Shown: piece after piece, positions 16,784-25,850 of the stretch
How positions within the stretch are numbered: position 1 is the first letter of the stretch
Layout of the letters: the number at the start of each line of letters is the position of its first letter
DNA from: Leisingera aquaemixtae
GTDB taxonomy: Bacteria; Pseudomonadota; Alphaproteobacteria; Rhodobacterales; Rhodobacteraceae
Direction of reading: 5' to 3'
DNA: 64,000 bases
Assembly (NCBI RefSeq): GCF_019801145.1
Contig: NZ_JAHVJQ010000002.1
Span: forward strand, 62,001 to 126,000
Notes under the pieces: model-generated
Database searches by the model: none
Told to the model about the DNA's origin: nothing
Seen by the model: only the letters and a program-made list of their open reading frames with translations
Position numbers and translations under genes: made by a program

Positions 16784-16966
16784 ATGAGCACCGAAGCGCC
16801 GGAAACCAAGATTGTGAACAGCCGCAAGGTTGCGTGCGACGGCAGCGAAGGCGCGCTGGGGCATCCGCGGGTCTATCTGCAGATCCCCGAGGCCGAAGGC
16901 TTTGTGGAATGCCCCTATTGCGACTGCAAATACATCTACGAGGACGCGGCCAAGGCGGCGGAGTGA
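16784..16966 (+). CDS. Small zinc-finger protein (CHCC type)
   Basis: A 60-residue protein starts at ATG 16784 after GAAAGGA. Its ligand pattern is VACDG...LGHPRVYL...VECPYCDCKY, giving Cys, His, Cys, Cys as in the CHCC zinc-finger family related to the complex I accessory subunit NDUFS6. In alphaproteobacteria these small proteins are encoded alone and their role is not settled. It is divergent from the ABC ATPase gene and 43 bases upstream of the flavodoxin-like gene. Confidence 0.88.
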   Translation: MSTEAPETKIVNSRKVACDGSEGALGHPRVYLQIPEAEGFVECPYCDCKYIYEDAAKAAE

Positions 16967-17009
16967 TCCGGGCTTTCCGCCATTGCACCGGCTGCGTAAG
17001 CTGCCGCTG

Positions 17010-17495
17010 ATGGCACAGCTTCTGATCGTCTACCACAGCCGCACCGGCGGCAGCCGCCAGATGGCGGAGGCCGCGCAGGCAGCGGCGCGCAGCGAAATTG
17101 AAACCGTCCTGAAACGGGCCGAAGAGGCCGGGCCGGAGGATCTGCTGGCCGCAAGCGGCTATCTGTTCTGCGCCCCGGAAAACCTGGCGGCGCTGTCCGG
17201 CCAGATGAAAGAGTTCTTTGACCGCTGTTATTACCCGGTGCTGGGAAAGATCGAGGGGCGGCCCTATGCCCAGATGGTCTGCGCCGGGTCGGACGGGGAG
17301 AACGCGGCGCGGCAATGCGCCCGGATCGCCACCGGCTGGCGCCTGAAAGAGGTGCAGGCGCCGCTGATCATCTGCACCCAAGCGCAGACGCCCGAGGCCA
17401 TTCTGGCGCAGAAGGTGATCCCCCAGGATCAGCTGGAGGCCTGCCGCGAGCTGGGTCTGGCCCTGGGGGCAGGATTGGCGATGGGGGTGTTCTGA
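17010..17495 (+). CDS. Flavodoxin/NAD(P)H-reductase-like protein
   Basis: The 161-residue protein starts at ATG 17010. It opens with LLIVYHSRTGGSRQMAEAA, the FMN phosphate-binding loop of flavodoxin-like folds. GYLFCAPENLAALSGQMKEFFDRCYYPV is the region that normally stacks on the flavin. It probably binds FMN and serves in electron transfer or as a small reductase in the cytoplasm, with partner unknown. No strong ribosome-binding site is visible and the spacing from the zinc-finger gene (43 bases) allows co-transcription. Confidence 0.85.
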   Translation: MAQLLIVYHSRTGGSRQMAEAAQAAARSEIETVLKRAEEAGPEDLLAASGYLFCAPENLAALSGQMKEFFDRCYYPVLGKIEGRPYAQMVCAGSDGENAARQCARIATGWRLKEVQAPLIICTQAQTPEAILAQKVIPQDQLEACRELGLALGAGLAMGVF

Positions 17496-17595
17496 GCGGC
17501 ATCAACCGCGGCCTGCCTGGCGCTTCCGGCGCCGGAGCGCGGATCACATGACTTCAAAACACCAGTGCGCTGCTTCGCCGGTGCGGTTCAAGCCT

Positions 17596-17614
17596 TTACA
17601 AAACCGTTACAAAC
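17596..17614 (+). promoter_or_regulatory. Direct repeat TTACAAA with 11-base period
   Basis: TTACAAA occurs at 17596-17602 and again at 17607-17613, exactly 11 bases apart. Direct repeats one helical turn apart are the usual target of OmpR/PhoB-family response regulators. The pair lies about 90 bases before the YrbL-like gene, whose E. coli counterpart belongs to the PhoP network. The regulator here is not known; ChvI is a candidate. Confidence 0.4.
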
Positions 17615-17703
17615 GGGTTTGAACAACCCCGGCCCACCGCACCCGGAGGCCTGCTCTATGCTGAGTTGTTCTTGGCCCGCCCGTGTCCACAGGAGAGTTA
17701 AAG

Positions 17704-18366
17704 TTGTTTGCAGCGGAAGTTGTCTCGCTATCAGGTCTGGAGCCGCTGGCCACAGGGCGGGTCCGCAGCGTATATGCGTTTCCCGGGCAGCCGGACCTGC
17801 TGATCAAGGTCGCCACGCTGCAGAATCCCCAGCATGACTATTCGCTGGGCAAGCGGCTTGTCCGGCATCTGTTTCCGGACACCATACACCGCAACACCCT
17901 TAAAGAGATCGAATGCGAGCTGATGGCGGCCCTCAAGCTCGGCGAGGATATCCCGGGCTCTCCGCTTGCCAGGTGCCTGGGAGTGGTGCAGACGGACCGC
18001 GGCCCGGGTGTTGCCGTCGAGCGCATTTCCGGTCCGGACGGCAATCTCGCCCCGCATCTGCAGCAACTCAGAAAATCTGGCGGGATGAACGATGCGGTGC
18101 TGGAGGATCTGAATGTCTTTGCCAGGAAGCTGTTCGATTTGCAGATTGTCGCCCGCGACATCCACAACAAGAACATCGTCTATGGCCACCGCGGCGGGGT
18201 TAAGGCGTTTTTCCTGATCGACGGCTACGGTGAAAGGAACGTGGTGCCGCTGCGCTCGCTGTCCCGCTCCCTGAACGACCGGTCCCTGCACAAGCGCCTG
18301 GACCTCATCGCCCAGAAGACCCGGCTGGTCTGGCACAGCGACCGGTGCGCATTCAGCCTGCGCTGA
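17704..18366 (+). CDS. YrbL-like protein kinase-fold protein
   Basis: The preferred start is TTG 17704 because AGGAG (17691-17695) sits eight bases before it; a GTG at 17683 would place that ribosome-binding site inside the gene. The 220-residue product has a kinase-like fold: GRVRSVYAFPGQPDLLIKV (nucleotide loop and lysine), an IECELMAALKLGE helix, GVAVERISGPDGN (hinge) and IVARDIHNKNIVY (catalytic-loop-like HxxN). FFLIDGYGERNVVPL replaces the DFG region. This matches the YrbL family, regulated by PhoP and PmrA in enterobacteria, of unknown substrate. The gene is followed by polA after about 190 bases. Confidence 0.8.
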   Translation: MFAAEVVSLSGLEPLATGRVRSVYAFPGQPDLLIKVATLQNPQHDYSLGKRLVRHLFPDTIHRNTLKEIECELMAALKLGEDIPGSPLARCLGVVQTDRGPGVAVERISGPDGNLAPHLQQLRKSGGMNDAVLEDLNVFARKLFDLQIVARDIHNKNIVYGHRGGVKAFFLIDGYGERNVVPLRSLSRSLNDRSLHKRLDLIAQKTRLVWHSDRCAFSLR

Positions 18367-18559
18367 ACCGGTGCGGCGCACGGCGGCCGCGGTGAAAAAG
18401 CCTGGTGCGCAACGGGCCGCCGTGCCCCCTGACTGCTGAGGGAGGCGGCGCGTTGCGCGGTCCTGCCAGCCGTTCGAAACTCCAATTGCCCTTCCTGCCC
18501 GGATCACCGATAACCGGGAAACAGAACACGAACGGATTTCCAACGGGAGCGCGGCGCAC

Positions 18560-21367
18560 ATGAGCGGGACACAATTCGGCAAGGGCTGCCATCTGCATCT
18601 GATCGACGGCTCGGCCTTCATCTTCCGCGCCTATCACGCGCTGCCGCCGCTCACGCGCAAGTCCGACGGGCTGCCGATCGGCGCTGTCGCCGGCTTCTGC
18701 AACATGCTGTTCAAGCAGGTGGAGGACAACAAGGGCCCGGATGCGCCGACCCATGTGGCAGTGATTTTCGACTATTCCGGCAAGTCGTTCCGCAACGAGA
18801 TGTACGATCAGTACAAGGCCAACCGCCCGCCGGCGCCGGAGGATCTGGTGCCGCAGTTCCCGCTGACCCGCGAGGCGACCCGCGCGTTCAACATCGCCTG
18901 CAAGGAAATCGAAGGCTTTGAGGCCGACGACATCATCGCAACGCTGGCGCATCAGGCGCGGGATGCCGGCGGCCGGGTGACCATCATCTCGTCGGACAAG
19001 GACCTGATGCAGCTGGTCGGCGGCGGCGTCGAGATGCTGGACGCAATGAAGAACAAGCGCATCGACAGCGACGGCGTGGTGGAGAAGTTCGGCGTTGGTC
19101 CTGACCGGGTGGTGGATGTGCAGGCTTTGGCCGGCGACAGCGTCGACAACGTGCCGGGCGCGCCGGGCATCGGAATCAAGACCGCGGCGCTGTTGATCAA
19201 TGAATTCGGCTCTCTGGAGGAGCTGCTGGACCGGGCGGAGGAGATCAAGCAGCCCAAGCGCCGCCAGACCCTGATCGAGAAGCGGGACCAGATCGAGCTC
19301 AGCAAGAAGCTGGTGCAGTTGGACTGCAATATGGCGCTGGACTTCACCCTGGACGATCTGGAGGTGAAGGAGCCGGATGCGGAGACCCTGCTGACATTCC
19401 TTTCTGAGATGGAGTTCCGCACGCTGTCGAAACGCATGGCGGATCAGCTAGGCATGGAGGCGCCGGCGATCCCGGAGGCCCCTGCCACAGCGGCGGCCAG
19501 TGCGGCGGCAGCGCCGGAAGCGGTGCCGTTCGACAAGGAGAAATACGAATGCGTCCGCGATGCCGCGGCGCTGCAGGTCTGGATCGGCCGCATCCGCGAG
19601 CGCGGCTGGGTGGCGGTGGATACTGAGACCACCGGCCTTGATGAAATGGTCGTCGATCTGGTCGGCATCTCGCTGTGCGTCGAGGCGGGCGAGGCCTGCT
19701 ATATTCCCTTGGCGCACAAAGCCGGGGGCGATGATCTGTTTGGCGGCGAGGGCCTGTCCGAGGGGCAAATGCCGCTGGAGGACGCGGTCGCGATGCTGAA
19801 GCCGGTTCTGGAAGATCCGGCGATCATGAAAATCGGCCAGAACATGAAATACGACGCCAAGATCCTGCACCGCTACGGGGTGGATGTGGCGCCGGTCGAC
19901 GACACCATGCTGATGTCCTATGCGCTGCACGCAGGCATGCACGGGCATGGCATGGACACGCTGTCGGAACGCTACCTGGATCACACGCCGATCCCGATCA
20001 AGCCGCTCCTGGGCTCCGGTAAATCGGCGATCACCTTTGACCGGGTGCCGATTGACGACGCGGTGCCTTATGCCGCCGAGGATGCCGACATCACCCTGCG
20101 CCTGTGGCAGCTGTTCAAACCGCAGCTGCATCAGGAACGGGTCACCACGGTCTATGAGACGCTGGAGCGGCCGCTGGTGCCGGTGCTGGCGGATATGGAG
20201 CGCAACGGCATCAAGGTGGACCGCGATACGCTGAGCCGCATGTCGAATGCGTTTGCGCAAAAAATGGCCGGGCTGGAAGCCGAGATCCATGAGCTGGCGG
20301 GGGAAACGTTCAACGTCGGCTCACCAGCGCAGCTGGGCGAGATCTTGTTCGACAAGATGGGATTGGAAGGCGGCAAGCGCGGCAAAAACGGGAAGTACTC
20401 CACCGGCGCCGATATCCTGGAGGATCTGGCGACCGAGCACGACCTGCCGAAGCGGGTGCTGGACTGGCGGCAGCTGTCCAAGCTGAAGTCGACCTATACC
20501 GATGCGCTGCAGGACCATATCAATCCCGACACCGGCCGGGTGCACACGTCTTATGCCCAGACCGGGGCCAGCACCGGGCGCATGGCCTCCACCGATCCGA
20601 ACCTGCAGAACATTCCGGTGCGCACCGAGGAAGGCCGCCGCATCCGCGAAGCCTTTGTGGCGGAAGAGGGCAATGTGCTCTTGTCGCTCGACTACAGCCA
20701 GATCGAGCTGCGCATTCTGGCCCACATGGCCGGGATCGACACGCTGAAACAGGCCTTTGCCGAAGGGCAGGACATCCACGCGATGACCGCGTCGGAGATG
20801 TTCGAGGTGCCGCTGGAGGAGATGACGCCGGAAATCCGCCGCCAGGCCAAGGCAATCAACTTCGGCGTGATCTACGGCATTTCCGGCTTTGGCCTTGCGC
20901 GTAACCTGCGCATTCCGCGCAAGGACGCGCAGGGATTCATCGACCGCTATTTCGAGCGCTTCCCGGGCATCCGCAAATACATGGACAGCACCGTCGAGTT
21001 CGCCAAGGAGCACGGCTATGTGCAGACCCTGTTCGGGCGCAAGATCCACACCGCGGAGATCAACGCCAAGGGGCCGAAGGCGGGCTTTGCCAAACGCGCG
21101 GCGATCAACGCGCCGATCCAGGGCACCGCTGCCGACGTGATCCGCCGCGCGATGATCCGGATGCCGGAGGCGATCGCCCATCTGCCCGCGCGGATGCTGC
21201 TGCAGGTGCACGACGAACTGCTGTTCGAAGTGCCGGAAGCGGCAGTGGAGGAGACCATCGCCGCCGCCCGCCAGGTGATGGAAAACGCCGCCGATCCGGC
21301 GGTGCATCTGGACGTGAAGCTGGTGGTGGACGCAGGCCGCGGTTTGAACTGGGCCGAAGCGCACTAA
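18560..21367 (+). CDS. polA: DNA polymerase I
   Basis: A 935-residue full-length Pol I for Okazaki fragment maturation and repair. The 5' nuclease domain (about 1-300) shows LIDGSAFIFRAYHALPPL, EGFEADDIIATLA and GDSVDNVPGAPGIGIKTAA. The 3'-5' exonuclease domain retains its acidic motif (VAVDTETTGLDEM) and later EDADITLRLW, so proofreading should be intact. The polymerase domain has motif A LLSLDYSQIELRILAHMAG, the O-helix RRQAKAINFGVIYGISGFG and motif C LQVHDELLFEVPE. A roughly 30-residue Ala-rich linker joins the first two domains. It is monocistronic and followed by a repeat-filled gap. Confidence 0.98.
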   Translation: MSGTQFGKGCHLHLIDGSAFIFRAYHALPPLTRKSDGLPIGAVAGFCNMLFKQVEDNKGPDAPTHVAVIFDYSGKSFRNEMYDQYKANRPPAPEDLVPQFPLTREATRAFNIACKEIEGFEADDIIATLAHQARDAGGRVTIISSDKDLMQLVGGGVEMLDAMKNKRIDSDGVVEKFGVGPDRVVDVQALAGDSVDNVPGAPGIGIKTAALLINEFGSLEELLDRAEEIKQPKRRQTLIEKRDQIELSKKLVQLDCNMALDFTLDDLEVKEPDAETLLTFLSEMEFRTLSKRMADQLGMEAPAIPEAPATAAASAAAAPEAVPFDKEKYECVRDAAALQVWIGRIRERGWVAVDTETTGLDEMVVDLVGISLCVEAGEACYIPLAHKAGGDDLFGGEGLSEGQMPLEDAVAMLKPVLEDPAIMKIGQNMKYDAKILHRYGVDVAPVDDTMLMSYALHAGMHGHGMDTLSERYLDHTPIPIKPLLGSGKSAITFDRVPIDDAVPYAAEDADITLRLWQLFKPQLHQERVTTVYETLERPLVPVLADMERNGIKVDRDTLSRMSNAFAQKMAGLEAEIHELAGETFNVGSPAQLGEILFDKMGLEGGKRGKNGKYSTGADILEDLATEHDLPKRVLDWRQLSKLKSTYTDALQDHINPDTGRVHTSYAQTGASTGRMASTDPNLQNIPVRTEEGRRIREAFVAEEGNVLLSLDYSQIELRILAHMAGIDTLKQAFAEGQDIHAMTASEMFEVPLEEMTPEIRRQAKAINFGVIYGISGFGLARNLRIPRKDAQGFIDRYFERFPGIRKYMDSTVEFAKEHGYVQTLFGRKIHTAEINAKGPKAGFAKRAAINAPIQGTAADVIRRAMIRMPEAIAHLPARMLLQVHDELLFEVPEAAVEETIAAARQVMENAADPAVHLDVKLVVDAGRGLNWAEAH

Positions 21368-21391
21368 GAGCCGCCCCGCATAGCCGGCAGG

Positions 21392-21458
21392 GCGCTCCCG
21401 CCCGGCTTCGATCTGATGATCTCATCCCGTTGGGCCGGGCGCCGCTGGCGCGGCGCGG
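21392..21458 (-). repeat. Family A repeat, copy A2 (minus orientation)
   Basis: On the plus strand the order is reversed: GCTCCCGCCC, a short hairpin region, CGTTGGGC, then GGCGCCG ... CGGCGC. This is the reverse complement of the A1 layout. It lies 24 bases after the polA stop, with copy A3 in the opposite orientation about 150 bases further on. Confidence 0.65.
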
Positions 21459-21561
21459 AAATTCCCGCACCCTCCCCTCACCGGGTCAAGGGAGGCGCCA
21501 GCCTCCGCGCGTCCAGCGCGGCTTGCCCTTGACGCGGCCCGCCCTGAAAACAATCGAAAAC

Positions 21562-21591
21562 GCCCCTACGGGCAGTCTTGCCCTTAGGGGC
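21562..21591. terminator. Strong hairpin between convergent polA and DUF2798 genes
   Basis: GCCCCTA and TAGGGGC enclose GGGCA-GTCT-TGCCC, giving a 12-bp stem with a single mismatch. It stands between the ends of polA (plus) and the DUF2798 gene (minus). A-rich sequence on the left and TTCTC on the right let it act as a bidirectional terminator. Confidence 0.55.
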
Positions 21592-21690
21592 TTCTCAGCA
21601 AAATCTCATTGCGCCGCGCCAGCGGCGCCGTGCCCAACGGGCGCTGCTGCATCTTTGATGCAGATTGCGGCGGGCGGGAGAGCCCCCGTG
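21591..21690 (+). repeat. Family A repeat, copy A3
   Basis: The hairpins are GCGCCGC/GCGGCGC and CTGCATC/GATGCAG, with GCCCAAC between them and GGCGGGAG at the end. It is preceded by CTTCTCAGCAAAA, which also precedes copy A7 at 55445, so the conserved unit extends upstream of the first hairpin. With A2, the flanking elements fill most of the 340-base polA-DUF2798 gap. Confidence 0.7.
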
Positions 21691-21707
21691 CGCCGGTGCG
21701 CCCGGCC

Positions 21708-21944
21708 TTAGCCTTCGGCGGGCTGTTTGACCAGTTTCGCCACCAGCCTGCGCACCATGGGCGCGGCGGTGAAGGCGACGGCGAAGGCGATCGGCCAGCT
21801 CAAGCACCAGGCCTGCATCCAGGCGCCGCCGAAGCCCGTGCCGAAGCCCAGCGCCTTCCAGGTCGCAACACCGGTCACGATGAAGGACATCAGCCCCGAG
21901 AGGATCAGGCTGAACAGAACAGGGGCAAATCGGGCGGGCAGCAT
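21708..21944 (-). CDS. DUF2798 small membrane protein, paralogue 1
   Basis: The 78-residue protein has two hydrophobic helices (FAPVLFSLILSGLMSFIVTGVATW and AWCLSWPIAFAVAFTAAPMVRRLV), the DUF2798 layout. I chose the ATG at 21944 because GAAAGG lies ten bases upstream and because it then begins MLPARFAPVL, matching the paralogue at 22035-22271 in start and length. The final residues enter a conserved basic stretch. The pair probably arose by tandem duplication. Function is unknown; the protein should lie in the inner membrane. Confidence 0.8.
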   Translation of the reverse strand: MLPARFAPVLFSLILSGLMSFIVTGVATWKALGFGTGFGGAWMQAWCLSWPIAFAVAFTAAPMVRRLVAKLVKQPAEG

Positions 21945-22034
21945 CGGCGGCATCCTTTCACTGGTCCTGCGCCTTATGCCCCGCCAAGTGTCACATTTCA
22001 ATTACTGAATGTGTTTGTCTTGCTCCCGCGGGCA

Positions 22035-22271
22035 TCATGCCGCATCCGGTGTGCGGATGGCGGCGGCCACGATGCGGCGCACCAGCGGCGCCACCACCAG
22101 GACAACCGGGAAGGCCACCGGCCAGCTGTAGGCCCAGGCGGTCAGCCAGGCGGCGGCAAGGCCATCCTCCGCGCCAACTGCCCGCAGGGTGGAGATGCCC
22201 GACACGATCGAGGACATCATCAGCGACATCAGAAAGCCGGACAGAAGCGGGGCAAAACGGGCGGGTATCAT
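22035..22271 (-). CDS. DUF2798 small membrane protein, paralogue 2
   Basis: This 78-residue protein aligns end to end with the neighbouring copy: MIPARFAPLLSGFLMSLMMS and SWPVAFPVVLVVAPLVRRIV correspond to the two transmembrane helices. The start at 22271 is supported by GGAG seven bases upstream; the longer frame to 22346 has no such site. It is transcribed in the same direction as paralogue 1 with about 90 bases between them. The copies are clearly diverged, so the duplication is not recent. Confidence 0.82.
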   Translation of the reverse strand: MIPARFAPLLSGFLMSLMMSSIVSGISTLRAVGAEDGLAAAWLTAWAYSWPVAFPVVLVVAPLVRRIVAAAIRTPDAA

Positions 22272-22373
22272 GGCAGTCTCCTTGGCGGCGGGGTGCTGCA
22301 GGAGATATGCGGTGCGCCGAATATGAAACAATCTGCGCCGCTGCACAGGTGTCTGCGCAGCCTGGCCGCGCGG

Positions 22374-23126
22374 TCAGCCCATCCAGCCCAGGCTGTCCTC
22401 AGTGCGCCGGGTCGAGGGGGTGTATTCGGCGCTGACCCAGCCGTCATAGCCGCTGGCGTCGATGGCGTCGAACAGCCTTTGGAAATCCACCGGCCCGGTG
22501 CCCGGCTCGCAGCGGCCCGGCGCGGCGCCGATCTGCACATGCACGGCGCGGGGGCCGAAGGTCTCCCAGACCTTGAGCGCGTCGCCGTGGATCATCTGCG
22601 CGTGGTAGGCGTCATACTGCAGGCCCACATTGGGCCGGTCCACCGCATCCAGCACCTCCACCGCGAGATTGTAGTCGTCGAGGAAATAGCCGGGCTGGTC
22701 GCCGCTGTTCAGCGGTTCGATGGTGAACTGCTGCTCCGGCGCGCGGTCGGCGGCCCATTGCAGATTCTCGACAAAAGTCTGCTGCGCCGCATCGCCCTTG
22801 GCGTAGCCCGCCATCACATGGATCTTGCCGGCCTTCAGCGCCTCGGCGTAGCGCAGCACCCTGCGGATGTCGCGCTGGAAGCGGTCGCCCCCTTCCGGAA
22901 CCGCCGCATAGCCGGGCATGCCGCCGGTGTAATTCGGCGGCGGCGCGTTGATCAGCAGCAGCTGCAGCCCGTTCGCCAGCAGCGCGCGCTGGGTTTCCTT
23001 GGCCGCCAGTTCGTAAGGGTAAAGGATCTCCACAGCTTCGAACCCGGCAGCGGCAGCAGCCTGAAACCGGTCGAGATAGGGCAGCTCAGCAAACAGCAGC
23101 GAGATATTGGCCGCGAAGCGGGGCAT
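22374..23126 (-). CDS. Hydroxypyruvate isomerase/2-oxo-tetronate isomerase-like protein
   Basis: The 250-residue TIM-barrel protein begins MPRFAANISLLFAELPYLDRF, typical of Hyi/OtnI proteins. It has VEILYPYE, a metal-site EPLN in FTIEPLNSGDQPGYF, VGLQYDAYHAQM and VHVQIG with a late VSAEY, giving the Glu/Asp/His ligands. The start at 23126 has GGAG seven bases upstream; the frame extends to 23177 without support. The likely reaction is aldose-ketose isomerisation of a C3-C4 acid (hydroxypyruvate/tartronate semialdehyde or oxo-tetronate). No kinase or dehydrogenase partner gene lies beside it, so the substrate remains open. Confidence 0.88.
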   Translation of the reverse strand: MPRFAANISLLFAELPYLDRFQAAAAAGFEAVEILYPYELAAKETQRALLANGLQLLLINAPPPNYTGGMPGYAAVPEGGDRFQRDIRRVLRYAEALKAGKIHVMAGYAKGDAAQQTFVENLQWAADRAPEQQFTIEPLNSGDQPGYFLDDYNLAVEVLDAVDRPNVGLQYDAYHAQMIHGDALKVWETFGPRAVHVQIGAAPGRCEPGTGPVDFQRLFDAIDASGYDGWVSAEYTPSTRRTEDSLGWMG

Positions 23127-23303
23127 CGGATTCTCCTTCTTGACTGATGATCTACCGCCGCGCGGCGGTGCAGCCAAGGCGTCAAAAGTGCAGCATTTTC
23201 CTATTAAACTTTCGTTAACTGCAAGCCGGCCGGTTTCTGCCGGCTGCGGCCGGCGAGTCAGCGGCTGCCCGGCCTGCCGGCCGGGTGGCGCAGATTCAAA
23301 AGC

Positions 23304-23900
23304 CTACTCCCCGTCCAGCTCAGCAGACGGAATCAGCGGGAAGAACTTGCCGCCGGACCAGACGCCGAACCAGCCGTCATAGTGTTCGCCCAGATCCGCC
23401 AGCCGGTAGAAGCTCTTGCGGTCGATCAGCGCCTCCAGCCCGGCGCGGATCATGACATAGGGCGCAGGCTCGCCGCTCTCGGGGTCGCGCTCTGCCCGGA
23501 TCACGTGGTCCGGGCCGGCTGCAGCGGTGTCGCCTATATTGGTGGTGAAGGTGATGACCTGATCGCGCCCCTGCCCTGCCACGTCGAAATCCACTGCCAC
23601 AAAGGGCGCGTCCTCGACGGTGATGCCGACCTTTTCGACCGGGGTCACCAGATAGTATTTGCCGTCCTCCAGCTTGAGGATGGAGGCAAACAGCTTGACC
23701 AGCTCAAACCGGGTGAAGGGCGTGCCGAGATAATGCCAGGAGCCGTCGCGGGCGATGCGGATGTCCAGGTCGCCGCAAAACGGCGGGTTCCACAGGTGGA
23801 CAGGCGGCAAACCCCTGCCCTTGCCGGCCGCTTTTGCCGCCGCCGCAATGCCTTCGGCATCGGGGGTCACGGGTTTTTGTCCGCTCATTGCTTTTGCCAT
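23304..23900 (-). CDS. DUF1285-family protein
   Basis: The 198-residue protein has the DUF1285 core: VHLWNPPFCGDLDIRIARDGSWHYLG followed by IERKELVKLF-like FTRFELVKLFASIL and DGKYYLVTPVEKVGITVEDAPF. It is soluble and beta-rich. The family is widespread in alphaproteobacteria and of unknown function. It is divergently transcribed from the MoxR operon, with 52 bases between starts, and in many relatives it stays beside moxR, suggesting shared regulation. Its end is followed by a GC-rich inverted repeat (about 23226-23252) that may terminate it. Confidence 0.88.
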   Translation of the reverse strand: MAKAMSGQKPVTPDAEGIAAAAKAAGKGRGLPPVHLWNPPFCGDLDIRIARDGSWHYLGTPFTRFELVKLFASILKLEDGKYYLVTPVEKVGITVEDAPFVAVDFDVAGQGRDQVITFTTNIGDTAAAGPDHVIRAERDPESGEPAPYVMIRAGLEALIDRKSFYRLADLGEHYDGWFGVWSGGKFFPLIPSAELDGE

Positions 23901-23952
23901 TTCCTGTCAGCACGATAGAGTAACAGCATATATCCGGGAAACGAGGAATGTC

Positions 23953-24956
<1,004 letters not shown>

Positions 24957-24960
<4 letters not shown>

Positions 24961-25850
24961 CCAGGCCTGCCGCCTCTCAGGCTGCAACTGGATTGCGGCA
25001 CCGGGCGGAGGCCGAGGCCAGCGCCCTGCCCCCCTTGCTGGTGCAGGCGCGGCATCTGGCCGGGTCTGTCCTGATGGGCGAGCATGGCCGCCGCCGGGCC
25101 GGAACCGGCGATGATTTCTGGCAGTACCGCCCGGCGCAGGCCGGCGACAGCCGCCGGATGATCGACCACCGGCGCTCTGCCATGGGTGACGTGCAGTACG
25201 TGCGCGAGCGGGAGTGGCAGATCGCCCAGACGGTGCATCTGTGGGTCGATACCGGCGCCTCGATGCGCTTTGCCTCCACGGCCAAGCTGCCGCAGAAGGC
25301 AGACCGTGCGCGGCTTTTGGGGCTGGCTGCCGCGGTGCTGATGGTGCAGGGCGGCGAGCGGGTGGGCCTCACCGGCGGCACCCTGCCGCCGCGGCGCGGC
25401 AATGTGCAGATCCTGCGGCTGGCAGAGGCGCTGTCGGATGACGGCGCGGAGGATTACGCCCCGCCCGGCCACCGCGCGCTGATCCCGCATGCGCGCGCCT
25501 TGTTCATCTCGGACTTCCTGGGGCCGTATGAGCCGGTGGAGCAGGCGCTGTCCAAGGCCGCCGCGCGCGGCGTCCGGGGCGTGTTGTTGCAGGTGCTGGA
25601 CCCGGCGGAGGAGGCTTTTCCCTTTTCCGGGCGCACGCTGTTTGAAAGCATCGCGGGCGGTGTCACACATGAAACACTGAAGGCCTCTGCCCTGCAGGAG
25701 CGCTACCTGGACCGGCTGGCGGAACGGCGGGACGCGCTGGAGCGGCTGTGCCGCGAGGCCGGCTGGCGGTTCGGGCAGCATCACACGGGCGACGCAGCGC
25801 AGGCGGCGCTGATGTGGCTTTACCACGCTTTGGAGCGAACCGCGCCATGA
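24957..25850 (+). CDS. DUF58 protein (VWA-like MoxR partner)
   Basis: The 297-residue protein starts with GTG 24957, overlapping the moxR stop as GTGA. It has the DUF58 core FWQYRPAQAGDSRRMIDHRRSAM, followed by a VWA-like region (VHLWVDTGASMRF, where the usual DxSxS MIDAS is DTGAS). DUF58 proteins are usual adaptors of MoxR ATPases. It ends as ATGA with the next gene, so all are translationally coupled. Confidence 0.92.

Noticed and set aside
17683-17704. GTG 17683 as the start of the YrbL-like gene
   Set aside because: The AGGAG ribosome-binding site lies after this GTG and eight bases before TTG 17704, so the TTG is better.
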